Source: Agrobacterium tumefaciens_K
Lineage (GTDB): Bacteria; Pseudomonadota; Alphaproteobacteria; Rhizobiales; Rhizobiaceae
Length of the DNA stretch: 64,000 nucleotides
Direction: 5' to 3'
Assembly: GCF_031801495.1 (NCBI RefSeq)
Contig: NZ_JAOEGC010000001.1
Span: 1,674,001-1,738,000 of the forward strand
Shown: in pieces, positions 44,493 through 53,217 of the stretch
Numbering within the stretch: the first letter of the stretch is position 1
Layout of the letters: each line of letters starts with the position of its first letter
The notes under the pieces: generated by a model
What the model saw: the letters and a program-made list of their open reading frames with translations, nothing else
What the model was told of the DNA's origin: nothing
Databases searched by the model: none
Program-made: the position numbers and the translations under genes

Positions 44493-45311
44493 ATGTCGAA
44501 CGTCGTACAAGCTTTCACTGATTTGGATATTCCGATGGGTTATCCGACGACGCATGTCTCTGCCCTTGGTGGCGGATTGGCAATCCAGGGACTCGGCGTG
44601 ACCTTTGGAGGGTTCCGGGCAGTCGAAGACCTCAATCTCGATATCGCTCCAAACGAGCTCAGGGTCGTGATCGGTCCCAACGGAGCGGGCAAGACAACGC
44701 TTCTTGATATGATCTGCGGCAAGACCCGTCCAACCTCTGGCAGCATCAAGTTCGGTGGGCTCGAACTGACGGGCATGGCTGAGCACGAGATCGTGCGCGC
44801 GGGCGTTGGCCGTAAGTTCCAGGCTCCGAGTGTGTACGAAGAGCTCACCGTCGCGGAAAATTTGGAGATTTCCCTCCCGAATACTCATGGCCTTTGGCAG
44901 TCGGTGTTCTATCGACGCACAAGCGAAACGCGGCGCAAGGTAACGGAAGTTGCAGATCGGGCTCGTCTCACCCCGCAGCTATCGCGGCGAGCTGGGGAAC
45001 TATCCCACGGCCAGAAGCAATGGCTCGAGATTGCGATGCTTCTGCTGCAGGATTCACGCCTCCTCCTACTCGACGAGCCTGTGGCGGGAATGTCTCCACG
45101 CGAGCGGGAACTCACTGGGGAACTCCTGAGAGAAATAGCGGCGGACAGAACGCTCATCGTCATCGAGCATGACATGGAGTTTGTTGCTTCCATCGCTTCG
45201 AAGGTAACCGTTCTGCATCAAGGACGCATCCTATCAGAGGGTAGTGCTGAGGAAGTTCAACGCGATCCCCGTGTCGTTGAAGTGTACCTGGGGGATAGCC
45301 ATCATGCTTGA
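44493..45311 (+). CDS. Urea/amide-type ABC importer, ATPase (UrtD-like)
   Basis: The protein of about 272 residues has Walker A GPNGAGKTT, signature LSHGQKQWLEIAMLL, Walker B LLLLDEPVAGMSPRE and switch His (IEHDMEF). The LSHGQKQWLEI signature marks the UrtD/LivG branch for urea and amides. ATG at 44493 follows AAGGAGATTTAGGA; the earlier frame is rejected. It overlaps the next ATPase gene by 8 bases. Confidence 0.92.
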   Translation: MSNVVQAFTDLDIPMGYPTTHVSALGGGLAIQGLGVTFGGFRAVEDLNLDIAPNELRVVIGPNGAGKTTLLDMICGKTRPTSGSIKFGGLELTGMAEHEIVRAGVGRKFQAPSVYEELTVAENLEISLPNTHGLWQSVFYRRTSETRRKVTEVADRARLTPQLSRRAGELSHGQKQWLEIAMLLLQDSRLLLLDEPVAGMSPRERELTGELLREIAADRTLIVIEHDMEFVASIASKVTVLHQGRILSEGSAEEVQRDPRVVEVYLGDSHHA

Positions 45312-45993
45312 ACTCTCGAACCTTCACGTAAGCTACGGCGGAAGCACCGTCGTCCGCGGAGTTGATCTGACAATGGACGGGTCCGGGATCAGCGCCATCA
45401 TCGGCCGCAATGGTATGGGCAAGAGTACGTTGTTGAAGTCGGTCATCGGCATGATGCCCGTTCGCTCCGGGCAAATCCGGTTCGACGGCGTGGATGTTAC
45501 CCGAGAGCCGAGCTATCGGCGGGTACGCGCAGGTATGGCGTACGTCCCGCAGGGTCGGATGATCTTTCCTGGTCTGACTGTTGAGGAGAATATCAGCACT
45601 GGCCTGGAGACGCGTCGGTATGACCGCATCCCTGACTTTGTCTTCGACTTTTTCCCTGTCCTCTCCGAAATGCGGCTGCGAAAGGGCGGACTGCTTTCCG
45701 GTGGACAACAACAGCAATTGGCCATCGCACGTGCGCTCGTGTCGAAGCCAAAACTGCTTATTCTCGATGAGCCGACCGAAGGAATTCAGCCATCGATTAT
45801 CAAGGAAATTGCTCGAACTCTTGGCAGGCTCGGAAAAGAGCTGGGCATCACCATTCTGTTCTCAGAACAGGTCCTGAGCTTCGCGCTCGATCTCTCACAA
45901 ACTCTTCACGTCATCGATCGAGGGCAAATCGTGCGTACAGCGCGGTGCGAAGATGTCGACGTCGACGACGTGAAATCATTTTTGACGATCTAA
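45304..45993 (+). CDS. Urea/amide-type ABC importer, ATPase (UrtE-like)
   Basis: The protein of about 229 residues has Walker A GRNGMGKST, signature LSGGQQQQLAIARAL, Walker B LLILDEPTEGIQPSII and a Gln after the switch region (SEQVLSFAL in place of EH). EGIQPSI is characteristic of UrtE-like LivF ATPases. Its ATG overlaps the 3' end of the UrtD-like gene. It completes the importer. Confidence 0.92.
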   Translation: MLELSNLHVSYGGSTVVRGVDLTMDGSGISAIIGRNGMGKSTLLKSVIGMMPVRSGQIRFDGVDVTREPSYRRVRAGMAYVPQGRMIFPGLTVEENISTGLETRRYDRIPDFVFDFFPVLSEMRLRKGGLLSGGQQQQLAIARALVSKPKLLILDEPTEGIQPSIIKEIARTLGRLGKELGITILFSEQVLSFALDLSQTLHVIDRGQIVRTARCEDVDVDDVKSFLTI

Positions 45994-46023
45994 CCAATTA
46001 GAACCCTAGAGAAGGAACAAACA

Positions 46024-47544
46024 ATGCCAGTCCGTCGCCCATCCAAAGCCGAAATCGAAGAACTTGGCCGTCGTCGGCACCTCAATCTTACTGAGGTCGA
46101 AATTGACGACATGCACCAACTCGTATGTGAAAACATGGAGTTCTACGACCGCCTTGAGCAAACTCCAGAGCCAACACGTGAGACCGTCCCAGCAATTCGC
46201 ACACTCGGTGTTCGTCCAGACAAAAACGATGACCCATACAACGCGGTGACGCGCCTCTGCTCTGTCCAACTGCCCGGCGTGAAAGGGAAATTGAGCGGTA
46301 AGACGATCGGCATCAAGGACACGATCGCCGTCGCAGGTATCCCGATGTCGGGTGCGTCCAGAGTTCTCTATGACTTTACACCGACCATGGACGCTCCGAT
46401 CGTAACTCGAATTCTGGAAGAGGGCGGTCACATCACCGCCATGCTAAACACCGACGATTTCGCGTTCTCCGGTGCTGGCCACACGAGCGCCAACGGCATC
46501 ATGTTGAACCCGGTCGATCCCAACTTCACGGCTGGCGGTTCGTCCGGTGGATCGGCGATCGCTGTTGCGACGGGCCTGGTCGATATAGCAATGGGTGGTG
46601 ATCAGGGCGGGTCTATCCGTATTCCAGCTTCCTGGACGGGTACCGTTGGTCATAAGCCCACCCATGGTCTGGTGCCATATACCGGAATTCTTGGTTTCGA
46701 TCAGACGCTGGACCACATTGGGCCGCACTCCAAGACAGTCGAAGATTCCGCTTTGATGCTGTCCGTGATCGCAGGAAAGGACCATGACGTCATCGATCCT
46801 CGTCAGCCGACAACGATTGACGTCCAGGATTACCTTGGTGCGTTGACGGGGGACCTTCGCGGGCTGAAAATCGCTGTGGTCAAAGAAGGCTTTGAAATGC
46901 CCTTCGCCATGGATGAGGTCAACCACGCCGTACGCGAGGCAATTAAGCTGCTTCCCTCTCTCGGCGCGACGGTTGAAGAAATCTCGGTGCCCCAGCACCT
47001 CGACGTTCCGTTCATCTGGAATTCGATAGCGGGTGAAGGTGGCGTTACCACCTTCTATGCCGGACACCACAGCCTGCAGAATAAAGGCTGGTACGATACT
47101 AGGCTGATGTCCGCGATGGGGCGCGGGATCAAGACCCATGGCAGCGATTTCTCACCGACGGCCAAGGCTGGTATTCTCGTCGCTGCATACATGGCAGAAC
47201 AATATCAGGGGGTATTCTACGGTCGCGCGCGCAATCTCGCGAATGCATTGACCCGTACATACAACAAAGTCTTCGAGAAATACGACCTCGTCGTAATGCC
47301 AACGACGCCGCAGACGGCGCACGCCGTCCCGGAAAGCCCGGAAATTGATCGCAAGACGTTTGTTCGCATGGCTATGAGCATGGTCGGCAACTGCGCTGCG
47401 TTTGACCTCACGGGTAACCCTTCCATTTCCGTGCCGTGCCACGACGTGAAGGGTATGCCTGTGGGCTTGATGTTCACCGGAAGGGCGTTCGACGATGCAA
47501 CCGTACTGCGGGCAGGACATGCCTACGAGCAGGCAAAGCGTTGA
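46024..47544 (+). CDS. Amidase (amidase-signature family)
   Basis: The 506-residue enzyme has the Ser-cisSer-Lys triad of amidase-signature hydrolases: Lys98 (TIGIKDT), cis-Ser173 (GGSSGGSA) and Ser197 (GGDQGGSIRIP). The GGDQGGSIR motif is found in nitrile-pathway amidases of Rhodococcus and relatives. It hydrolyses amides to acid and ammonia in the cytosol. It follows the importer by 30 bases and precedes a dehalogenase-like hydrolase by 9, so it likely acts on the imported amide. Confidence 0.92.
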   Translation: MPVRRPSKAEIEELGRRRHLNLTEVEIDDMHQLVCENMEFYDRLEQTPEPTRETVPAIRTLGVRPDKNDDPYNAVTRLCSVQLPGVKGKLSGKTIGIKDTIAVAGIPMSGASRVLYDFTPTMDAPIVTRILEEGGHITAMLNTDDFAFSGAGHTSANGIMLNPVDPNFTAGGSSGGSAIAVATGLVDIAMGGDQGGSIRIPASWTGTVGHKPTHGLVPYTGILGFDQTLDHIGPHSKTVEDSALMLSVIAGKDHDVIDPRQPTTIDVQDYLGALTGDLRGLKIAVVKEGFEMPFAMDEVNHAVREAIKLLPSLGATVEEISVPQHLDVPFIWNSIAGEGGVTTFYAGHHSLQNKGWYDTRLMSAMGRGIKTHGSDFSPTAKAGILVAAYMAEQYQGVFYGRARNLANALTRTYNKVFEKYDLVVMPTTPQTAHAVPESPEIDRKTFVRMAMSMVGNCAAFDLTGNPSISVPCHDVKGMPVGLMFTGRAFDDATVLRAGHAYEQAKR

Positions 47545-47553
47545 GGTTGGCAA

Positions 47554-48459
47554 ATGAATAAGCTCGAAAAAGCTGGGAGGTTTTTCGTGCCGATAATGGA
47601 AGGCTTCGAAGAGCGCACGGTTCAGGCTTCCGGCGCGACCATTAGTGCCTGGATTGGGGGGAGTGGTCCGCCGCTCCTCCTGCTCCACGGCTATCCACAA
47701 ACACACGTTATGTGGCACAAGATTGCGCCAGTGCTCGCTGAACGATTTACCGTCGTCGCTACAGACTTGCGAGGTTACGGCAAGTCTCAGAAGCCCGATG
47801 GTGGAGATGAGCACGTGAACTTCTCGAAGCGGGCGATGGCGCTTGATCAGGTTGAGGTAATGCGCCAGCTCGGGTTCGATCGTTTCGGCGTTGTTGCGCA
47901 TGATCGCGGAGCCCGTGTTGCACACCGCATGGCCCTCGATCATCCGGATGCAGTGGAGAAAGTTGTTCTCCTCGACATTGCACCGACAGATACGATGTAT
48001 GGAGCCACCGACAAGGCATTCGCTACGGCATACTATCATTGGTTTTTCTTGATCCAGCCGTACGATTTGCCGGAGAGGCTGATCACGTCCGATCCCGGAT
48101 TTTATCTTCGTAAGACCCTGAACGCTTGGTGCAAAACACCCGGGTCCTTCCCAGAGGAGGTTATGGCTGAGTATGTTTCGGCATTCTCCGATCCTGAAGC
48201 GATACATTCCGCTTGCGAGGATTACCGCGCATCGGCGGGGATAGACTTGCTGCACGATGCAGAAGATTCACATTGCAAGATAGCTCAACCACTCCTCGTG
48301 ATCTGGGGGGATAGAGGCGTAGTGGGTAACTCTTTCGATGTGGTGGACGTGTGGCGAAAGCGTGCAATCGATGTGCGCGGTCGAGCGCTACCCTGTGGTC
48401 ACTTTCCGGCAGAAGAGGTTCCGGAAATGCTGCTCGAAGAGCTCAACTCGTTTCTCTGA
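47554..48459 (+). CDS. Fluoroacetate/haloacetate dehalogenase-like hydrolase
   Basis: The 301-residue alpha/beta hydrolase matches fluoroacetate dehalogenases at the diagnostic places: nucleophile Asp117 with Arg118 and Arg121 (AHDRGARVAHR), which bind the carboxylate, the halide-site pair His162-Trp163 (YYHWFFL) and catalytic His near 283 (CGHFPAEE). These correspond in order and spacing to Asp, Arg, Arg and His-Trp of the Rhodopseudomonas enzyme, from memory. The reaction would give glycolate from fluoroacetate or chloroacetate. It lies 9 bases after the amidase, which could supply haloacetate from haloacetamide. Other epoxide-hydrolase-like activity is possible. Confidence 0.75.
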   Translation: MNKLEKAGRFFVPIMEGFEERTVQASGATISAWIGGSGPPLLLLHGYPQTHVMWHKIAPVLAERFTVVATDLRGYGKSQKPDGGDEHVNFSKRAMALDQVEVMRQLGFDRFGVVAHDRGARVAHRMALDHPDAVEKVVLLDIAPTDTMYGATDKAFATAYYHWFFLIQPYDLPERLITSDPGFYLRKTLNAWCKTPGSFPEEVMAEYVSAFSDPEAIHSACEDYRASAGIDLLHDAEDSHCKIAQPLLVIWGDRGVVGNSFDVVDVWRKRAIDVRGRALPCGHFPAEEVPEMLLEELNSFL

Positions 48460-48564
48460 ATCTGGCGAGACTTAACGCCAGCCCGCTGGTGGCTGTTATG
48501 GCCGCCAGCCAAATGTCATTTCCAAAAAGACGGCGGGGATCATGGTTTCAAAGGTAGTTGTGTG

Positions 48565-49338
48565 ATGGAAGGTACGATTGAAAGTCTCTATCACTATCCC
48601 ATCAAGGGCTTGAGCGCTCAGGCTTTGAATGACGTGAATTTGGAAGCTGCTAGCGGCTTTCCGCACGACCGTGTTTTCGGTTTTGCACGTTATGACAGCG
48701 GGTTTGATTTCCAGGACCCCAAGCCTTTGCCCAAGGACCGCTTCCTTGTCTTGCTCAAAGAAGATCGACTGGCAGGTCTTCAAACATGCTTCGATCCTGT
48801 TTCCCGCAAACTCGTCATGAAGGTTCAGGGAAATATTGCCTTCGAAGGCGATCTCAGCCAGCCAAATGATATCGAGGCCGCGCTTGATTTCTTCTCGGTG
48901 ATGTTCGAGCTAGATCGGACCAAACGCCCGATATTTGCCCATGCGGGTATCCATCGTTTTACCGACGTCTCGGTCGTCTCCCAGGAATTGATGAACGCCG
49001 TATCGCTTATCAATCTGGCATCCGTGCGGGATTTTGAAGGTCGCGTCGGAAAGACTGTCGACCCGATGAGGTTTCGCGCAAATATCTACTTCGATGGATG
49101 GGAGCCGTTCTCGGAATTGGACCTCATCGGGACAGAGTTCTCGATGGGTAAGGCGCGTCTGAAGATAACGAGAAAGACGGGGCGGTGCGCGGCAACAGAA
49201 GTCAATCCGGTTACCGCAAAGCGTGACATCCCTGTCCCACGCCTGATCATGAAGCACTACGGCCACGCAGACCTCGGGGTCTATGCGGAAGTTCTGGAGC
49301 CTGGTCCAATCAAACCTGGCGATACGATCAGAATTTAA
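48565..49338 (+). CDS. MOSC-domain protein (mARC/YcbX-like without ferredoxin domain)
   Basis: The protein of about 257 residues has the MOSC N-terminal beta-barrel (IESLYHYPIKGLSAQALN, FPHDRVFGFAR) and a MOSC domain with the Mo-ligand Cys in KTGRCAATEVNP. This is the fold of mARC and YcbX enzymes that reduce N-hydroxylated compounds. YcbX carries a 2Fe-2S domain fused at its end; here that part is on the separate reductase gene 13 bases downstream. A GTG at 48562 is also in frame. The role as an N-hydroxyl reductase is inference from this pairing. Confidence 0.82.
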   Translation: MEGTIESLYHYPIKGLSAQALNDVNLEAASGFPHDRVFGFARYDSGFDFQDPKPLPKDRFLVLLKEDRLAGLQTCFDPVSRKLVMKVQGNIAFEGDLSQPNDIEAALDFFSVMFELDRTKRPIFAHAGIHRFTDVSVVSQELMNAVSLINLASVRDFEGRVGKTVDPMRFRANIYFDGWEPFSELDLIGTEFSMGKARLKITRKTGRCAATEVNPVTAKRDIPVPRLIMKHYGHADLGVYAEVLEPGPIKPGDTIRI

Positions 49339-49351
49339 GGAAGAGACCTCA

Positions 49352-50299
49352 ATGCAAAGCGATCTGTCACTTGTGGTGCACGCGCGCCGTTTTCTGACTT
49401 CCGAAATTTGCGAGTTCGAGTTGCGTGGCGACATCGGGCAGGATTTACCGCCGTTCAGCGCCGGCGCGCATATCAAGGTCACAACGCCATCCGGTGCCGT
49501 GCGCAGCTACTCGTTGACGAACGACGAAGCAGAACGTGATCGCTATATCATCGCGGTCAAAAGAGAGGACAGGGGGCGAGGTGGTTCGCTCAGCATGCAC
49601 GAGGAAGCTGATGTAGGGCAACTGATGAGCGTGACCGCGCCAGCCAACGATATCTCTGTTGCGCCCTCTAAGCGGTACCTACTGATCGCGGGTGGCATCG
49701 GTATCACTCCGATGATCTCGATCGTTAGGAAGCTGGTAAGGGAAGAGCGTGACAACTTCAAACTGGTTTACTTGACGCGTTCCCAAGCGGATACCGCGTA
49801 CCTGGGAGAGCTTACGGCGCTTTGTCCGCCGGAGAGCCTGACAATCCATCATGCCGGGATGACTCCGTCGTCTCAATATGATCTTTGGCAGCATCTGGCG
49901 CGGCCCACTGACACCGACATCTATTATTGCGGCCCGCAGCCTCTCATGGAGGCGATAAGGCTCCGGACGATCCACTGGCCTCGCTCTCGTCTACATTTTG
50001 AAGACTTTGCGGGCGTGTCAGGGGTCGATGTGGACAGTCACCCTTTCACGGTGCGGCAGCATTCGACAGGTCGCGTTTTCGAAATCCCGGCCGATAAGAC
50101 AATCCTCGAGGTCTTGCGATCAGAGGGACTGCAGCCGAAGAGTTCCTGCGAAAGCGGGACGTGTGGGACCTGTCGGGTTCGGCTTGTGGCGGGGGAACCG
50201 GATCATAGGGATTTGGTCCTGGGGGAGGATGAAAGGCTGGAGGCATTCGTCCCGTGTGTTTCCCGGGCCGTACAGGGCGAGCTGGAACTAGATTTTTGA
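49352..50299 (+). CDS. VanB-like flavin/2Fe-2S oxidoreductase
   Basis: The 315-residue protein has an FMN-binding ferredoxin-reductase domain (VRSYSLTND near 50), an NAD(P)-binding domain (LIAGGIGITPMISIV near 112) and a C-terminal 2Fe-2S ferredoxin (CESGTCGTCRVRLV near 275 with a final Cys near 305). This is the VanB/phthalate dioxygenase reductase plan. No oxygenase partner is nearby, so the MOSC protein just upstream is the likely electron acceptor. GGAAGAG precedes ATG at 49352. Confidence 0.88.
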   Translation: MQSDLSLVVHARRFLTSEICEFELRGDIGQDLPPFSAGAHIKVTTPSGAVRSYSLTNDEAERDRYIIAVKREDRGRGGSLSMHEEADVGQLMSVTAPANDISVAPSKRYLLIAGGIGITPMISIVRKLVREERDNFKLVYLTRSQADTAYLGELTALCPPESLTIHHAGMTPSSQYDLWQHLARPTDTDIYYCGPQPLMEAIRLRTIHWPRSRLHFEDFAGVSGVDVDSHPFTVRQHSTGRVFEIPADKTILEVLRSEGLQPKSSCESGTCGTCRVRLVAGEPDHRDLVLGEDERLEAFVPCVSRAVQGELELDF

Positions 50300-50400
50300 T
50301 CTCCATGCCCTGAGAGGGTTGTTCGTAAATTAAGAATTTGCAAACCCGCTGCATGCCAGAGGCCGTGCCACGCTTGTTTCCGCACTTCGGTTTCCAAAGT

Positions 50401-51315
50401 ATGCCCCGCTATAACATATACGATAACGATCTGATTTTTGATTTGGGTGGGCAACCACTTCTCGATCGCTGCGCGGCCAAGCAAATCGGTGGTAACGGTT
50501 TCGCCGACGGGCGCACTTACGAGATGATGTTTATCACCCGTATGATAATCGATATGGCGTGCCAGTGGTTTGCTGGCGATTTCGATATATTTGAGCCGTT
50601 CGATATATCAGAGGGGTTGGAATGCCTCGTAGACGATTTGATGACCCGTCGAGGTGATGAGGTCGCGTTTTATCAAATCAAGTCCGGTCGAATTGATGAG
50701 CGACCTGTATTGAAGAGTGATTTCGTCACTCAACAGAAGCTGGACGAGCTGCATGGCTTTGAAGCAGAATACTATCTTGTGGTCACACCAGCGATGGCGG
50801 ATTCTGCTGAGGCTTGGATCACGGGAAATGGTGTCCCCTGTGTATTGTGGACGTTTCCGTTCGCAACAGGCTTGCTGGCTATGCTTCCGCTCGATCCGAG
50901 TGTTGACAAGGTCCTCGAGTGGTTGACGGGAAGTAAGCGCCCCGGCGTTTGGATTGATCTACACGACAAATTGGTATCAAGATGGATAAGCAAGCGAGAC
51001 TACGCTATCGCGGAATTATTCGAGGAAATCGCAAATCAGACGCGATACCGGCAGCCTCCAATTCTCCGCGATGATATCCGGCGTGAAACCTTCCACTCGC
51101 TCCTTGAGTACTTCGAAATTTACACCGACTTGTGCGAGAAGAATACCTTCACTTTACGGAGTGATCACGGCGACATCGATTGGCTCTGTATTGTGCCTTG
51201 CACAATGGAAGTCCTCAATGACTTTGATCAATGGTTTTCGGCAAGACACGAGGTGTCGCCTGGCGAAATCATGATGTGGTTTGAGAACTACATTGAGGAG
51301 CTTGAGACAACATGA
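50401..51315 (+). CDS. Unrecognised protein with possible PD-(D/E)XK nuclease core
   Basis: The protein of about 304 residues is cytosolic and of no family I know for sure. A segment near residues 74-96 (ECLVDDLMTRRGDEVAFYQIKSG) has the D...(E/Q)xK pattern and the following G/S of restriction-like nuclease folds, similar in layout to DUF4297/Cap4-type domains. The start is uncertain: in-frame alternatives are ATG 50353 and TTG 50338, none with a clear ribosome site. The stop overlaps the next gene by 4 bases, so the two form a pair. A defence role is a guess from this layout. Confidence 0.5.
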   Translation: MPRYNIYDNDLIFDLGGQPLLDRCAAKQIGGNGFADGRTYEMMFITRMIIDMACQWFAGDFDIFEPFDISEGLECLVDDLMTRRGDEVAFYQIKSGRIDERPVLKSDFVTQQKLDELHGFEAEYYLVVTPAMADSAEAWITGNGVPCVLWTFPFATGLLAMLPLDPSVDKVLEWLTGSKRPGVWIDLHDKLVSRWISKRDYAIAELFEEIANQTRYRQPPILRDDIRRETFHSLLEYFEIYTDLCEKNTFTLRSDHGDIDWLCIVPCTMEVLNDFDQWFSARHEVSPGEIMMWFENYIEELETT

Positions 51316-52001
51316 CTACTTTGGCATTGGATATTTTATCAAACCCGAACTCGAACCCGTTCGACTATGCGAAAGCGGTCGATATTGTCCGTATGGATGT
51401 TCTCCGCAAGGCTTTTGAGGCAGACGCATTTTCGAAAATAGGCGTACATGCCGTTTCCGCCGCCACAGACTATGAGTTGTTGCTGAAACCCACTGTCGAG
51501 ACATTACGTGAACGCGGGCATTTGGTCGCGGCGTCATGCCTTTGGCCTGTTTCAAAGGTACTTCTTGAGGGTAGGGTGGATACCACGTCCATCTCGATGG
51601 CTATGTCTGAGAAATACGCGTCAAAAATGCCGCTTCTTCTCGTGATGGCGCAGGCGATTGGAACCGTCACGGAACTTCAATCTATCCTCGCGCACGTCCT
51701 CTTCGAGATGAGAGAAAACGATTACGAGAGGATCGTCGTACTTTCTCTCGTTTCTCACGTGGATGCTGAAATGCATTTGAAGGGAATGCTGCCGGACCGA
51801 TACCGCGAAAGCTTTATTTTCCTTGATAGCCGAAAGGATCACGAACTGAGCTTGGAGGGAGTACTCGTGCCGGGCATTGGTGGCACCTCTGCTTATCGAG
51901 CTGGTTTCAACTCCCAGGAAGAAGCACGCTCATTTGTCCCCGAAATCTTCAGGAGCAAGTACGATTTCCAAAAAAGGCCTAAACCCGGTCTTCGAATGTG
52001 A
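51312..52001 (+). CDS. Unrecognised protein, partner of the nuclease-like gene
   Basis: A 229-residue soluble protein overlapping the preceding gene by 4 bases (ATGA), so it is translationally coupled to it. I do not recognise the family. The middle has alternating strands and helices (YERIVVLSLVSHVDAEMHL, SFIFLDSRKDHE) and ends with a glycine-rich turn (VLVPGIGGTSAYRAGF), broadly reminiscent of a phosphoribosyltransferase or Rossmann-like core, but this is weak. It ends before a LysR gene on the opposite strand. Confidence 0.5.
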   Translation: MTTLALDILSNPNSNPFDYAKAVDIVRMDVLRKAFEADAFSKIGVHAVSAATDYELLLKPTVETLRERGHLVAASCLWPVSKVLLEGRVDTTSISMAMSEKYASKMPLLLVMAQAIGTVTELQSILAHVLFEMRENDYERIVVLSLVSHVDAEMHLKGMLPDRYRESFIFLDSRKDHELSLEGVLVPGIGGTSAYRAGFNSQEEARSFVPEIFRSKYDFQKRPKPGLRM

Positions 52002-52107
52002 GATAGACCGTCTTCCGGGTACTTAAAGCTTTTTTTGCTTAAAATTAGCTGCGGGTTATGATCTACCGCGAATTGATTTGGTTACGCTCAACAATACACC
52101 TCGGAGG

Positions 52108-52980
52108 TTAGGCCGCTAACCGAAACGCCTGCTGAAGGCCACCTGCGTCCGTTCGAATCAAATCACCGAACGCGCGCGCTGCAGGTGACTCCCCGCCTTT
52201 GCCCCAGTAGAGAGCGAACTCAATTTCAGGCATTTCCGGAAGATATGGTGAGTTCGGTAGCACGCAGAGGTCCGGTGAAATAAAATCGGATGCAAGCGGG
52301 GTGATCGCGAAACCTGATAGAGCGGCGGCACGCACACCAGATAGACTTGGACAGGTGTAAACAATGTTCCAAGGCAACCCGGCGTGGCCAAGGGTTTCAA
52401 GGGCGGCTGCTCGATAGATGCAGGGCTGTGGGAAGACCGCGAGCTGGACTGGTTCGTCTTCATTGAACTCATAGTCAGGGGCTGCGACCCAATTCATCTT
52501 TTCACGGAAGACGAGTTGCCCGCCGTCGTCACCTAATGCTCTTTTCCCAAGCACTAGATCGAAATCACCTTCGTGCAGGCGATCGACGAGTGTTCGGCTG
52601 ATACCGATTTCCACGCTGAGCGTGACCTCCGGGTGGATACGCTTGAACCGGGCAAGAAGCTCCGGAAGACAGTAGGTCGCGAAGTCATCTGATGCTCCAA
52701 AGCGCACCGTACCCTCGAGTTTGGGAGCACCGAAGTGTTGCTTGGCGTCATCGACCAAACGAAGGAACTTCTGTGCGTATCCCATGAAGACTTCGCCGTC
52801 GTCAGTTAGGGAAATCGACCTGGTTGTCCGGTTGATGAACGAACGCCCCGCCTGAGCCTCCAACCGTTTGATTTGGTAGCTGACGGTGGACTGTGTCGAA
52901 TTCAATCGCTCAGCTGCTCGGCTGAAGCCGCCACATTCAATCACAGTAACGAATGCCCGCACGAGTTCTGGCTCAAACAT
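52108..52980 (-). CDS. LysR-family regulator
   Basis: The protein of about 290 residues has the LysR helix-turn-helix near the start (FEPELVRAFVTVIECGGFSRAAERL, QSTVSYQIKRLEAQAGR) and a co-inducer domain from about 90. ATG at 52980 is used because LysR proteins normally begin a few residues before this motif; the frame could start at 52992. It is divergent from the isochorismatase-like gene (53218), its likely target, with 237 bases between. Confidence 0.9.
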   Translation of the reverse strand: MFEPELVRAFVTVIECGGFSRAAERLNSTQSTVSYQIKRLEAQAGRSFINRTTRSISLTDDGEVFMGYAQKFLRLVDDAKQHFGAPKLEGTVRFGASDDFATYCLPELLARFKRIHPEVTLSVEIGISRTLVDRLHEGDFDLVLGKRALGDDGGQLVFREKMNWVAAPDYEFNEDEPVQLAVFPQPCIYRAAALETLGHAGLPWNIVYTCPSLSGVRAAALSGFAITPLASDFISPDLCVLPNSPYLPEMPEIEFALYWGKGGESPAARAFGDLIRTDAGGLQQAFRLAA

Positions 52981-53217
52981 TCCGACCACCATCTAACGAA
53001 GTTTTCGATTGACCGATGTTATTTATGGAAATCGCCAATGTCAAATCAGTCCTGACCTATTTCAGGCTCCAATGCGGGCGCTTGATCCGTGCAACGAATG
53101 CGTGCGGCGTTCAAGAGAGTTGGACAGTGGCGGCATAACGCTTGTTCCGAAACGGCGACCCCATCAAGAAAAAGGTGGGTGCAGGTTTCACTAAGTGCAC
53201 GAACAAAAGGTTCTCCC

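Noticed and set aside
47152..48255. 367-codon minus-strand frame
   Set aside because: Antisense to the amidase and dehalogenase-like genes, which have complete active-site motifs.
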